Origin: Elephas maximus indicus
Taxonomy: Eukaryota > Chordata > Mammalia > Proboscidea > Elephantidae
NCBI RefSeq assembly: GCF_024166365.1
Contig: NC_064844.1
Coordinates: forward strand, 682,001 to 746,000
Reading direction: 5' to 3'
DNA length: 64,000 bases
A program made the position numbers and the translations under genes. This document shows positions 1-11,518 of this stretch, in pieces. Position 1 is the stretch's first letter, and each line of letters starts with the position of its first letter. The notes below the pieces were generated by a model. It made no database searches, was not told the DNA's origin, and saw nothing but the letters and a program-made list of their open reading frames with translations.

Positions 1-259
1 GTCACATCAATATAACCTCCTATTTTATGTTTTTCCACATAGGATTTATTTCTGTTTAGATAACTTCTTTCACGAGGAGTGAGGCATCTTCTTTACAAAT
101 TGTTCTGGAGAGGCGCTTCTGATTCTGACTCTCCTGCTCTTTCTTTTAGGATCTTTGCAAGCCATGAAGCTTCTGTTTACATTTGTCATTTACCTGTGGC
201 TGTTCCTAGCACCACATTTCATCTTCTGTTAGCTAATTTAACCTGGCTGCTCCTTGAAG

Positions 260-516
260 TCCAGCCAGAATGCACCTTAGAAGCAAGGTTGGCGAGACTA
301 TCTCACACTCTTTGGACATGTCACCAGGAGGGACCAGTCCCTGGAGAAGGACATCATGCTTGGTAAAGTAGAGAGTCAATGAAAAAGAGGAAGACCCTCA
401 ACAAGACGGATTGACGCAGTGACTGCAACAATGGGCTCCAACATAGCTACGATTGTGAGGATGGCGCAGGACCTGGCAGCGTTTCATTCTGTCGTACATA
501 GGGTCGCTAACAACAA
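260..516 (+). mobile_element. 5'-truncated RTE/BovB-clade LINE, 3' end only
   Basis: This is the last 257 bases of an RTE-type retrotransposon. It encodes decayed remains of the C-terminal tail of the reverse transcriptase ORF, homologous to the longer copy at 22,550-22,830. It ends in an ACAACAA tail. An exact 11-bp target-site duplication, GCTCCTTGAAG, flanks it at 249-259 and 517-527, so the insertion borders are well defined. The 3' stem found in other copies (ATGAGTCGGAA region) is missing here. An open frame running in from position 79 is chance extension into unique DNA. Confidence 0.9.
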
Positions 517-527
517 GCTCCTTGAAG

Positions 528-1186
528 AAATTTGGGGGTGTAACCTAATTGATTAGTGAGGGGTTTGTAAAACTAGGTTAGGATGGGTTGCTTCCGCCTG
601 AAGATAACTAATCTTCGTGTGTGCGTTTTAAACATTAATTTTATTTTTAGAGTTTTTATATTTATTTTTTCAGTGGATGTGATCATACAATCACAGTCAA
701 TATGAAATGCACACACGATATAAAAAAGTGTGCAGATAAAGGTCTGTTCCCCACCCCTACCTCACCCGTTTCTCCAGAGTGTGCTTCATGGTTCGCTTAT
801 GGGTATAGAAGCAAATTTTCGCTCGTTTTTACATAGAATGTACAATTCTATGCTCCCTGCTTTTTTTCACTTAACAATATATCTTTACACAGTTATTACA
901 GTAGCTTACATATAGAGTAATATAAATTCCGTTTTGTTTGGGGCAGTCCCTCTTTATGCCTGTTTGCTGGGTGTTTGGATGATAAATTACATGATCACCC
1001 TACTTACATGGAGTTTGTAGCTTCTTTTTTACTGTGTACAAATTACAAACAATTTTGGGATCTAGGTCCAATATTGACCAGTTAATAAATATTTGTTGAT
1101 TAATTTATGTATTCCAGGTGATTCCTAACCCAGACTTTAAAATGGCTGTTCTCATGAAATTTATAATGTGCAAGTGATCCTTAACC
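528..1186. other. No gene seen; AT-rich intergenic DNA
   Basis: I see no exon-like or RNA-gene structure here. The 780-1,050 part resembles the diffuse AT-rich relics of old LINE 3' regions seen again near 5,650-5,830, but I cannot assign it. Confidence 0.5.
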
Positions 1187-1356
1187 CCCAAAAAACCCAA
1201 ACAAATCCGTTGCCGTCGAGTCGATTTTGACTCATAGCGACCCTATAGGACAGAATAGAACTGCCCCATAGGGTTTCCAAGCAGCGGCTGGTGAACTCGA
1301 ACTGCTGACCTTTTGGTTAGTAGTTGAGCTCTTAACCACTGTGCCACCAGGGCTCC
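1187..1356 (-). mobile_element. AfroSINE
   Basis: On the minus strand this reads as a tRNA-derived head (A-box-like GGTGGCACAGTGG, then a B-box-like region), a GGGGCAGTTCTA body and a GTCGCTATGAGTC 3' end with an A-rich tail. The head ends at GGCTCC, 1,351-1,356. Confidence 0.93.
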
Positions 1357-1649
1357 ACATTTACCTCACAGAAATGCACAAAAACAAAGAATAAATTATC
1401 AATTAAATTTGAAGGTGCTACTTGTTTTTTCTTTTTCTTTGGAAAGCGAGTTTGCAATATAACAAACGTAAATGAACATGTCTTCTGATACTGGAATTCC
1501 TCTGCTAGAAGTTTGTCTCACACATTTACGCAGAATCTATACTATGGTTGTTCAAAGGTGTTCGTTGTAACATTGTAACTGGTAACAACCTACATTTCCA
1601 CCAGGAAGTTACTGGTTAAATAATTTAAAGTATAGTCACTCAATGAAAT

Positions 1650-1734
1650 GCCCGGGCTTTCTTCCTAGGTGCCTCTGGGTGGGTTCAAACAGCCAGCCTT
1701 TCAGTCCAAGTGCTTAACCACCGAGGGACTCTAC
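1650..1734 (-). mobile_element. AfroSINE variant fragment (head)
   Basis: Only the head remains. It shows the variant middle CTTCCTAGGTGCCTCTGGG instead of the common GGAGCAGCTGG, like the copy at 14,880-15,093, which suggests an older subfamily. Confidence 0.65.
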
Positions 1735-2680
1735 GGAGTACTATCCACAGGCATCGCTGAGAGACATCCTACACAAGACGGAGTGTTGGGTGAATAAAAG
1801 AAGTTGTAGCGCCATGTTTTATGGTCCTGTTGTAGCGGGGAAAAAAAGAGAATTAGAGAGAAATAGGTATGCTTATATAAACCCAGAACATTAATTAAGG
1901 ACATAAAAGAATTTGCTAACAGAGTGGGTTGGGGAAATTTTACTTCCTTCAGTATACGCTGAAACTTTAAATACAAGCCCGTACTCCTGACAGTTTTTCC
2001 TTGATTAACTGCTTAGCTTTAATTATTTAAGTAACCAGTGGATACATTTTCTTTGCAAAATAGTCTAACAATTCAGATAAAGTAAAGTGCCCTTGACCTT
2101 CCTCCTCCCAACCTTACCTCTCCTCCCAGGAGACACAGGCAGTTGATGGTTTATTTGTATCCTTCTTTTATGATTTGAAAGTTTACGTAAATTCCTTTGA
2201 GCTACTTGAATCTCTGCGCTTATTATTAGTTGTGAAAGTCCCCAGTGACCACAGAAATGGTTCTTTTGGGGAAAGGGAAGTTTTAAAATAGGGGCACAAC
2301 AATATTTGTCATAAACTAGCCCAGCAGCAGGGAAAACCCCAAGCCTTGTTTAGCTCTCTGAGAGCAGGAGAAAGACAGTTTAAGGTGACCGGCCAGGGCC
2401 TGAGAGTGGACAAAGAAAGGAAGCCCAGAACAATGGGGTCACTCCGCCTCTGCCCTTCTGGAGGAGGGGCCACGCCAGCTAGCGCAGGGTCTGCCTAAAT
2501 CAGTGATTCAGGGATTAGAAAGCCACCAGGGTTAAATTTTTACATCTTGAGTTTGAATCCTAGGATAGACTGTGGAGAGAAGAGTGGAAAAGCTTGAGTG
2601 TCAGATGCTACTTTATATCCAAACACTGCGCTGAATGTAGGAAGGGCCACTGAGGACGGCAGCCCTCAGGCTCCATGGCC
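1735..2680. other. No gene seen; unique intergenic DNA
   Basis: This stretch is mixed-composition DNA without a recognisable exon, RNA gene or assigned repeat. Confidence 0.5.
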
Positions 2681-2689
2681 TGCTTTCAG

Positions 2690-2830
2690 TCATTGTTGCT
2701 GCTGCCATGGAGCCCCCAGCCCATGGCGACCCCAAGCACGGTCCTGCACCATCCCCATGACTGGTTGTTTTCATTGGCTGGTTTTCAGAAGTAGATCGCA
2801 GGCCTTTCTACCTTTACAATTGTTACGGGG
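2690..2830 (-). mobile_element. Decayed RTE/AfroSINE-like relic
   Basis: The segment around 2,765-2,815 (TTTTCATTGGCTGG, then CAGAAGTAGATCGC) matches the minus strand of the leader of the RTE copy at 20,940-21,000 and the SINE middle. It is heavily decayed, so RTE and SINE cannot be told apart. Confidence 0.45.
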
Positions 2831-3039
2831 ATCAAAATAGGTGGGTGTTACAGAATGCTTTTATCCAGGAAGTTACTCCTCGGTGTCTTTTTTATTACTT
2901 GGCTATTTTCCCAAAATAAGAATTCATCTCCCTAGTCATCAAAAATTTTGCTGCTTTTTTCCCAACTTGGGCTAGAAGATGTATCTACAGAGCTGAGAAA
3001 TTCCTAATCTGAGGCTCTGATTTGGTGGGAAAAGCCCCA

Positions 3040-3185
3040 GACTGGGCCTCATGTCCTGCCACTAACTATGGCCGAATCTCTCACTTAACTGTGTGATGCC
3101 TTGTCTCATCTGTAAAACAGAAGTGTTGGTACAAATGATCTCTGTGGTCCTATCCTTGAAAATCTGTTAGTCGAGCCTGTGTGGT
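3040..3185 (+). repeat. MIR-type SINE remnant
   Basis: The order GCCACTAACTATGGCC, CTCACTTAACTGTG and TCATCTGTAAAACAG is the conserved core and 3' half of mammalian MIR elements. Confidence 0.7.
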
Positions 3186-3544
3186 TAAAGCTAGACTGTC
3201 AGACTGAACCACGCACTCAAAATGAAGTGGACAGTTAGATCAATTGTATGGATCACTCTGGAGCAACAAAAAATAAACTGGACCTCAATTAGCTATATTT
3301 CAGGCTGAATTGTTTATTCTGTTCTGTTTTTGGGGGGCTGTGAGACCAGAATCCTACCTGATGAATCAAGGTAGCTGGCTTGTTCTCATCTCCACTTCAC
3401 ATAAGTGGGTGCTTCATAGATTCAGGCACTTACATTTAACAAACCCAGACATAGTTTCTCTATCTGTGCTGGAAAAAAACAGAGAAATCTTTCAATCCCA
3501 GTGCTGACCACATTTCACAGGTAGCATCTACCACCATTCCGATA

Positions 3545-3930
3545 ACCTGTCCTTCTCAAACTTTAAAGTACCTAGCAGCATCACCTGGAGCCCTGGTGGT
3601 GAGGTGGTTAAGAGCTTGGCTGCCTAACCAAAAAGGTCAACAGTTCGAATCCACCAGCTGCTCTGCGAGAGAAAGATGTGGCAGTCAGCTTCTGTAAAGA
3701 TTACAGCCCTGGAAGCCCTATGGGCAGTTCTGCTCTGTCCTACAGGGTGGCTATGAGTCAGAATCAACTCAGTAGCAACAAGTTTTTTTCTGGAGACCTT
3801 TTAAAATGCAGGTGCTGCTACGGTAGGTCTGCAGTGAGGCTCAAAAATCTGCGTTTCTAACAAACTCGCAGGGACGCTGATGCTGCTGTCTGAGGTCTAT
3901 ACCGTGAGCAGCAAGGGACTAAACCACCAG
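3545..3930 (+). mobile_element. MER5-type hAT MITE split by an AfroSINE
   Basis: The flanks CCTTCTCAAACTTTAAAG...ATCACCTGGA (before 3,587) and the stretch from 3,790 with GCGTTTCTAACAAACTC and GATGCTGCTG match the MER5A-like non-autonomous DNA transposon family. An AfroSINE separates the two halves, so the SINE is the younger element. Confidence 0.7.
3587..3792 (+). mobile_element. AfroSINE, long form
   Basis: The copy starts at GGAGCCCTGGTGGTG. It has the long-form middle GAGAAAGATGTGGCAGTC and CTGTAAAGATTACAGCC before the shared 3' GGCTATGAGTCAGAATC. It is inserted in a MER5-type element. Confidence 0.92.
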
Positions 3931-4286
3931 CCCCTCACTGTCTTTTGTAATCTTCTTTTTCAAATGCATGCTATTTTTGATGGAAAATAGCTAACTCTTT
4001 AACTGATAAAAACCAAAGGCTGCTTTCCGATAGTAATTGTGAAATAAAGCCAGAATTAAGGTCATTCCCAAAATAAATGTGTTGGGTCTCAATGCATAAC
4101 ACTTTGCTAACAGGTCAGGAAACTTGCACGGTATGTTTCTTTCTTCTTTTTCTTTAAATCCAGAGATAGGTACAACAGCAGAAATTTATTAATGTACAAA
4201 TCACTTGCTCCAAAAAAGGATTCAAGGTAGTAGGTTTTAAAGATTAACTAGATAACCTATGTGAAATCGCCTATCCCTGTGCCTGA

Positions 4287-4484
4287 AAAAAAAAACAACT
4301 GCCATCAGAGTTGATTCTGACTCATCACCACCATATGTGACAGAGTAAAAATGCCCCATAGGGTTTCCAAGGCTGAAATCTTAACGGAAGCAGACTGCCA
4401 CATCTTTCTCCTGCAGAGCAGCTGGGGGTTCAAACTGCTGACCTTTCAGTTAGAAGCCAAGTGTTTTAACCACTGCACCACCTA
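4287..4484 (-). mobile_element. AfroSINE, long form
   Basis: On the minus strand it has the head, the long-form GTGGCAGTCTGCTTCCGT middle and the GGGGCATTTTTACTCTG 3' part. It directly adjoins the next copy. Confidence 0.9.
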
Positions 4485-4491
4485 TGCCTAA

Positions 4492-4665
4492 CCAAAAAAA
4501 AAAAAAACCCAAACCCAGAGCCATCAAGTCGATTCAGACTCATAATGACCCTATAGCACAGAGTAGAACTGCCCATAGGGTTTCCAAGGAGCGCCTGGCG
4601 CGTTCAAACTGCCAACCCTTTGGTTAACAGCCGTAGCACTTAACCACTACACCACCAGGGTTTCC
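4492..4665 (-). mobile_element. AfroSINE, short form
   Basis: On the minus strand it starts with GGAAACCCTGGTGGTG at 4,665 and ends in the A-rich tail. The short form lacks the GAGAAAGATGTGG middle. It is tandem with the copy at 4,287-4,484. Confidence 0.92.
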
Positions 4666-4679
4666 GTATAACCATATAG

Positions 4680-5550
4680 GGCAAAAGATATGAAGAGGCA
4701 TTTCACAGAGAGAAATCTTGGATGGTCAATAAACACAAGAAGATGTGTAACTTCATCAGTAGCCAGAGAATTTAAAATTAAAACCACAGTGAGTCACCAC
4801 TTAATAACAGATTGGCAAAAAGGAAATCACAAAATAACACATGCTGGCAAGGATATGTTACATACTGCTGAAGGGATTTAAGTTGGGACAACTACTTTGG
4901 AAAACAAGTAGACATTGAAAACTGAAGACATACATATCCAACTACCCAGGGACTCCTCTGCCATGTCCTAGAGAAAATCCCACACTGTGCACCAGCAGAC
5001 AAGAACAAGGAAGCTTCTGGCACCTCTGTTCACAAGAGCCAAAATTGGAAACAACTCAAATGCTCGCGAACAGAAGGATAAATAGCTTTATATCCCTGTG
5101 ATGGAATATTATGTGTGAAAATGAATGTAGTACAGCTACGTACAGAACCATGGACGAATCTCACAAATACAATGTTGTGGGTGGTAGTACATGCCATATG
5201 GAAACCAAAGTGAAAACACGTGTTACTAGAGAATACACGTATATTTCATAAAACCATGAAGGAAAATAAGAAAGGTGTAAGAACAAAATTCAGGATAATG
5301 ATTACACTGGAATGACAAGGTCGTGTGATTGAGATTGTGTAAATGTCAACTGTACCAACAAAGATCTATTTACGATTTATTTTCTGAAGTTGGGTACTGG
5401 GTACACAAGTTTATCTTTTATAATTCTTTAAACTGTACATGTACTTTATATGCATGTATATATGATATAACTCATAATAATACAACTTATAAGAAACATG
5501 TGTATAGCCATATTGTAAAAAAAATGGAGAAAAGAAAGAAAAATTGAATC
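4680..5550 (+). mobile_element. Old L1 3'-region remnant
   Basis: The segment contains typical decayed L1 3' text: AAAGGAAATCACAAAATAAC, TTGGAAACAACTCAAATG and AATATTATGTG. All frames are broken. A short open frame here has no coding character. Confidence 0.7.
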
Positions 5551-6760
5551 AGTTTTAATTTTTGGTATTACTTTGCAATATTTTCTTTCATCCTTTTTTC
5601 AGATGCAAGTTGGGGCATCTCCTATTCTCTCTCTCTCTCTATAATTGTTATCGTAGTGTATACACACTTTTATATCCTGCTTTCTTCCTCTTAACATCAT
5701 CTATGCTATGGTCTTCATAACCATATTTTAATAGTGATGTAATAGTCTATCATATATCAGGTAGAAAATTTACTTGGCTATTTTCATATTATTGAACACT
5801 TAGATTGTTTCCTCTTTTTTATTATTCCGGTTTCCAGTTTTTCTCTTCTTTTGGATAATCTCCGTATGATAAATTTCCTACAGAAAAATTATAAGGTCCA
5901 AGTGCTCGAACATTGTTGGAAACATGATTCTTCAGACGTGTCTGCAATGTAATTCTGACAGCCAAAAATACATCTACATTCAGACGTATTCCCACCACTT
6001 CAAATTCAGGCTTTCTAAAATAGAACTGATTATTCTCCTCTCGAGACTGCTCTCTTCTCCCGCGTCCGCTATTATGGGCAATAGAAACGTCAGGAACCCA
6101 GCCCCTGGCCAAACTCCTGCCCCTAAGATCTAGAAATATGCTCTCAGAAGAGACACTATCCAAAGAGGAGACAGGGTGTCCCTCAGAGGCCCAGACATGT
6201 GAAGTACATCTGAAAATTCCACTAATATTTTCAAGGATTCGTAGAGCTGTAGTGATTATGCCAAAGAAAATACACCACACTGGCTCCTTCAATTAGCATC
6301 ACCATTGTTATTGCAAATTGGGACTCTGGTGGGCTTTGTTCTTTCTAAAAACTGTGTATACCTCTTTTAATTATAAAAACAATATATATTCATTTCAGAA
6401 AAGTCATAAACAAATGTCTCCAAAAACAAACACATGATTCCACAACCTTGAAAATACAATTCTGTGCCACCAAGAAAACCGCCGTGAACACCTTTGGTGG
6501 AATCTTCTTAACCCTCATCCGTGAGTATACAGGTACTCATAAAAAAAAAAAAAAAAAAAAGTTTTTTCCTTTCACTAAAATGAACTCATACTGTACAGCC
6601 TGTTTCGTAACTGTTTGTCTTACTTGAATATCTAGCATGTCAGTACTGGTGGCTGATACTAATACAGCAGTCTCTACGTGATGCCCTATTCTAAAACTTA
6701 ACATGTATGCATGGTTTTATACATGTGTATATATGCTCATATGTATAATTACGTACACAT
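5551..6760. other. No gene seen; AT-rich DNA with simple repeats
   Basis: A short CT run lies near 5,623-5,640 and a pure A run at 6,541-6,560. The longest open frame, 156 codons on the minus strand (5,822-6,292), has no recognisable domain and no splice or promoter context. I treat it as chance. Confidence 0.5.
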
Positions 6761-6764
6761 ATAA

Positions 6765-6930
6765 TCTCAGCTCGTGTAATCGCCACAGCCACCCCTTGAG
6801 CTGGGTGTGATTATTATCACCTCCATTTTGCATATGAGGAGATGAGGCTCAGAAAGGATCAATAACTCCTGGAGTTTCGTGGTTAGTAAAAAGCAGTACC
6901 AGGGTTTGAACCTCTCTGAAGAGCTGAACT
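6765..6930 (-). repeat. MIR-type SINE
   Basis: The segments ATTATTATCACCTCCATTTT, GAGGAGATGAGGCTCAGA and CCAGGGTTTGAACC are the complement of the MIR core in order. Confidence 0.8.
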
Positions 6931-7124
6931 GCTGGTAGTTTCCTCCTTCTTGAAACTCTTCTCCTTTCACTTCCACACCGCCTTCTCCTGGCCCCCATCG
7001 CTCCCCTCTCACTGCCAGTCTTTCTTGCCTCTGTTTCTCAGCCTATGCCCACGGTTTTAGTATTCCTCAAGGCTGTCTTGGCAAGATTTCATTCATTCCA
7101 TGATTCAACTCCTATGTACACCAC

Positions 7125-7285
7125 CAAAGCAAAAACCATTGCTGTTGAGTCGATTCCTACTCATGGCGACCCTATAGGACAGTGTAGAACTGCCCCATAG
7201 AGTTTTCAAGAGGCACCTGGTGGATTAGAACTGCCGGCCTTTTGGTTAGGAGCCAAGCTCTTAACCACTGGACCACCAGGGCTCT
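7125..7285 (-). mobile_element. AfroSINE, short form
   Basis: On the minus strand it runs from the AGAGCCCTGGTGGTCC head to the GTCGCCATGAGTAGG 3' end. It has a small A-rich tail. Confidence 0.92.
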
Positions 7286-7480
7286 GTGTACACCGCAGTG
7301 ACTCCCAAATCTTCCTCCTTTCTGTTGAAGTCCAAATTCATTTTTTTGTTTGTTTACCTTCTTCCCGTCCGTCTCCACATCATAGACAGTATGTACAATA
7401 TTAAAGTTATTATCCTCTTTTTTGTTTGTTTACCTTCTTCCCATCTATCTCAACATCACGGGCAGTATGTCCAATATTAA
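7286..7480. repeat. Local direct duplication of about 67 bp
   Basis: Two adjacent segments share the order TTTGTTTGTTTACCTTCTTC, CCATCT/CGTCTCCACATCA and CAGTATGT.CAATATTAAAG. The copies are about 7,347-7,412 and 7,421-7,487. It is a tandem duplication of unique DNA and no gene is evident. Confidence 0.8.
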
Positions 7481-7519
7481 AGTTATTGTCCTCTTCCCTA
7501 TTGTTCCAGGCCGGGCACT

Positions 7520-7920
7520 TTGCTGTCATTTGTTACTTCTCCTCCCCCCGCATCTTATCTGTCTCTTGCATTACCTGTCTCAGTTATTTCCACCATTAAT
7601 CCTGTCCCGGAAACAGAAATGTTTGCATCATCCTCGACTCCTCATCTCACCTCCACTACCACATCAACCACCAAGTTCTCTCATCTAAGTGTTTGTCATG
7701 TCTCTGCCTTCATCTCCACCCTATTACCACTAACAGAAGTTAGGGCCTCCATTCCTCTTACTGTCAGAATCACCTTCCAACTGTCCTCCCATCTCCAGTC
7801 TCCCTCCATCCTTCCTGTCTATCCTCCACTGCTCCAATAATCTTTCCAAAATGAAATCCATCTTGTAACTCTGCTAGAAATCTTAAATGGCCTCCATTGT
7901 ATTCAGGATAAAGAACACAC
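7520..7920 (+). repeat. L2-type LINE remnant
   Basis: Pyrimidine-rich text ending in AATGGCCTCCATTGTATTCA and GGATAAAGAACAC is characteristic of L2 LINE 3' ORF regions. Short open frames in it are not genes. Confidence 0.6.
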
Positions 7921-7994
7921 CATGTCTCACAGAAGAAGACATTTTAATATTATGATAAAAAAATAATACTAATAAGTAACATTTGCTCATCACT

Positions 7995-8205
7995 TACTAC
8001 ATGTCAGACACCATTCAAAATGCTTTACATTTATCGACTTGTCCTCACAACAACCCCATAAAGTAGGCAGTACTATCATTACGTGCTTGGCTCTTAGCAA
8101 GTGTTCAATAAATATTGAATGAATGCACTCCTCCTTTACAGGTGGGGCAATGAAGCTCAGAACTTTGTGTTGCCTGAAATTTCACAGCTAGCAAATGGCA
8201 AAAAG
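7995..8205 (-). repeat. MIR-type SINE remnant
   Basis: CTCACAACAACCCCATAAAG and GGCAATGAAGCTCAGA match the MIR complement. An inserted GTGTTCAATAAATATTGAAT segment may come from another old element. Confidence 0.65.
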
Positions 8206-8310
8206 CCACCCAGGGCAGTCTGGCTCCCATTATGCCTCAAGGCTCTTTAAGCCTGACCCTACCCTCCTTTTCTGGCCTCATCTCTGGATACTTCTTAGGG
8301 TCCATTTTCT

Positions 8311-8514
8311 GTTGTTGTTGTGTGCCGTAGAGTCGATTCAGACTCAGAGCAACTCTACAGGACAGAATAGAACTGCCCCATAGGGTTTTCTTGGCTATAA
8401 TCTTTACAGGAGCAGATCGCAGGGTCTTTTTTCCTATGGAGTAGCTGGTAAGTTCCAACCACTGACCTTTCAGCTAGCAGCCAAGTTCTTAAGCGTTGTG
8501 CCACCAGGGATCCT
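8311..8514 (-). mobile_element. AfroSINE, long form
   Basis: On the minus strand it has the head at 8,514, the long-form GATCTGCTCCTGTAAAGATT middle and a 3' end followed by CAACAACAACAG. That tail resembles the RTE tail rather than a plain poly(A). Confidence 0.9.
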
Positions 8515-8544
8515 TTGTTCATTTTCTATCCTAGCCAAGCACTA

Positions 8545-8890
8545 GTGACTGTTGTCAGAATTTACCAGGCTCCCTCATGCTTGCCCATCTTTATTCAGGC
8601 CCTCCTCTCCCCTCTCCGGCAGGTGAGCTCCTTCTCAGCCTTCAATACCCAACCCTCTTATTACCTCCTGTGGGAAGCCTCCTTCACCCCGAGGCCCAAT
8701 TACTCCCTCTCTTTTTGCTCCCATGGCTTTATCGTGCCTTTAATTACAGCATTCTAGCATAATATTATGATTCATGTATGCCTCTGTCTCCACCGGGTTG
8801 TGCTCTCCTGCAGACAGAGGCTGAGCTCTACTCATGTGTGCCCCCAGCCTGCCATGTAATCAGGGTTCAATAAATACTTGTTAAATCAAT
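8545..8890 (+). repeat. L2 LINE 3' end
   Basis: The order CTCCTGCAGACAGAGGCTGA, CCCAGCCTGCCATG and GGTTCAATAAATACTTG is the conserved L2 3' terminus. Confidence 0.75.
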
Positions 8891-10971
8891 GAGTATATGG
8901 ATGTCTTTGATTTGACTTTGCAAAAGATATGGAAATATTTCTTTGAAAGGACTTTTCTTGTAATTACCTTTCTATAGGAGCTAAGGACATAAGATTAAAT
9001 CTTAATTTAGCAAAGGCCTTTTGGTGGGAAACTATTTCAATATCAGCAAGGTATCTTGCTTTCTGACATTACTTAATAAAAGGGTGTCAAGGAATAGTTA
9101 CAAAGACAAATCCTAAGTGTGCTTAAATGGAGGGGCCCGAACAAATAAATATGAATGGATTGCTGATACCAGCAATCTAAGAAATAATATACAGAGGACT
9201 TAAAAGCCAAAAAAAGCCTCAAATAATTTCACTTAGCTTTTAAATTTTAGACAGAGGAGTTGGGGATAGAGAAAAAACCACCAGGCACCCTGTGATAAGT
9301 CTTTTTTTTATGACTTCCAGTTTGAATGCCTTCTCAGAAGCAGTAGGGACAGAGAGTCCCTTAGCCTGTTGTCTCTTCTTTGTCTCTGAGGTGTAGATAA
9401 CCCTGAGTTCAGTGCATGAGACCAGTCATTTGGGAGGTTATTCGGGTCCTTGGGTCTCTGGAAATTGTTAATTCCTGCCAACCTGTCTTGCTAACTACTA
9501 GCTTTGTGAGAGATACATCTGACTCATCGAGAGATCCAGGAGTTGGACCACCCTCTTCATTGTTATCCCAGTATAACACTTGACTATCATTCCAATATTA
9601 TTTTCAGTAACTTGATGAAGTCTTTCCACTTTTTTCTTCCCCACCTTACTTTGTGTAACCAAGAACTCTCAAAAGAACCTCCTCTCTTCACTTCCTTCCA
9701 CAAATATGGCCCAAAGCATCAACTTCATTGTGATGAAAAGCTTTAGAAGAACAAAATGTTTAGGGTTTTCTTCTAGCTACTTGGCACTGCTTATCCAGTA
9801 ATCTAAATCTATACAAAATAAACGTATACAAAAGGAGCCAGAATAAGGTGAATAACACTTGGCCGCGTATGAGTGAAGCATCCCAGAAATGCCTGTAAAT
9901 AGATAGGAGCCTTCCTGCTGATCTAATAGAACTGTTATATTGTAACTGACATTTCTAAAGACTAGTCAGCCAGAGCCTCAAGATTCAGAGAGGGTGATTA
10001 GTAACCCAAAGCCCAAGATAATGGTGTGTGTGAGTGTGTGTGTGCATGTGTGATCCACAGCATAGGTGGAAAAAATGGCCTTAATAGGAGGAAAGGAGGG
10101 GTGTTATTTTGAAGGCAGGAAGTCAGGGGAGTTCCTTTTAAAGCTTTCTGTTTTCTCTGAAGTAGGAGGTGAGGTCATTCTTGGAGGGTGAGGTGGGAGG
10201 GTCAGGGGTTCCTGGAGATTTGAAACGGCTGTTGTGGGTGATGGGAAATCTCCCTTTGCCTGGCAGCCTCAGGGACCTCTTTGCAAGGGGTACCCCAAAG
10301 GAATAGAGGAACGAGAGGTCGAAGTGATGGACCAAGAACTACAGGCTGGAGAAGGAAGAATCAAGGGCAGAAGGAATCTGACCCGAGGAGCAACCCAGGA
10401 AAGGACAGGATGGCGGAAAGTTTGGTTAAGAGTAGGGGTCCGATTATTATTACCATTTTAAATTTAAGAAATAGTATCAGCTTGAAACGTAATTAAATAC
10501 TGTAATTTTGTTACCTACATTTGAACATTGGTTTTATTTTGGAGATTGTGGTTTTGAAGCTTTTTTTTCAATGAAATTTTACGCAGACCTACCTAGTTGG
10601 ATCCAGGATGGGTGACCTAGAGCTGTGTCCACCAGTCCCTTCTGCCTGCCTAAAGGCCCCCATAGAACCTCTGGGGCACCCCCCTTTACCCCAGCGCTCC
10701 TCAGAATACAGTTTAAAAATCATCACTAGCCAAGTTTTGAGAATGGAGGAAAAAATTACATGAAACAAATGCAATGGTAGCTTTGTTCTTGATAAGATGC
10801 TGCGGCACACACTATCGGAATCATAAAGTCGTCTCGAGGCGTGTTCCTGTATCCTCCGTGTTTTCCATGGCGGACACCTGTGTGTTTACACCACATCCTA
10901 ACTGGAGTCGGAAACGCAGGTGAGCCTGGATTCAGTTTCGATGATGCGTAAAGACACACCAACAGAGCTAA
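8891..10971. other. No gene seen; intergenic, with a TG-rich run
   Basis: A (TG)n-type run is at 10,023-10,052. Purine-rich text at 10,080-10,440 may be an old repeat. Overlapping open frames of 60-75 codons there are on both strands and show no family resemblance. Confidence 0.5.
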
Positions 10972-11162
10972 CTAACCCGTTGTGGGGTCGATTCTGACTC
11001 ACAGTGACCCTGTGGGACAGAGCAGAACTGCCCGTAGGGCTTCCGAGACGGTAATCTCTATGGAAGCAGACTGCCACTTCTTTCTCCCGCAGAGCGAGCG
11101 GCTGGGGAGTTCAAACCGCCCACCTTTCAGTTAGCAGCCGAGTGTTTAACCACCAGGGCTCC
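10972..11162 (-). mobile_element. AfroSINE, long form (array member 1)
   Basis: This is the first of three consecutive minus-strand copies. It has the long-form GTGGCAGTCTGCTTCC middle and ends at GGAGCCCTGG, read on the minus strand. Confidence 0.92.
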
Positions 11163-11176
11163 TTGCCAAAAGAGAT

Positions 11177-11340
11177 TTAAAAAAAAAAAACAAACCTATT
11201 GATGCCAAGTTGGATTCATAGTGACCCTGTAGGACAGAGTAGGACTGCCCCATAGGGTTTCCAAGGAACAGCTGGTGGATTCAAACTGCCAACCTTTTGG
11301 TTAGCAGACAAGCTTTTAACCACTGCGCCACCAGGGCTCC
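11177..11340 (-). mobile_element. AfroSINE, short form (array member 2)
   Basis: It is flanked by exact copies of CCAAAAGAGAT at 11,166-11,176 and 11,341-11,351, which are its target-site duplications. Confidence 0.94.
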
Positions 11341-11351
11341 CCAAAAGAGAT

Positions 11352-11518
11352 CAAACCAAAAACCAAACCCAGTGCCATCAAGTCAGTTACGACTCATAGT
11401 GACCCTATAGGACAGAGCAGAGCTGCCTCATAGGGTTTCCAAGGAGCGCCTGGCAGATTCGAACTGCTGACCCTTTGGTTAGCAGCCATAGCACTTAACC
11501 ACTACACCACCGGGGCTC
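11352..11518 (-). mobile_element. AfroSINE, short form (array member 3)
   Basis: It is flanked by CCAAAAGAGAT at 11,341-11,351 and 11,519-11,529, so it used the same target word as member 2. Confidence 0.94.

Noticed and set aside
3587-3660. tRNA genes at the SINE heads
   Set aside because: A- and B-box-like words are present, but the cloverleaf is not preserved and the same head recurs in more than thirty copies with a SINE body.
5822-6292. 156-codon minus-strand frame
   Set aside because: It has no recognisable family, no promoter or splice context, and a plus-strand frame overlaps it. Chance is likely.
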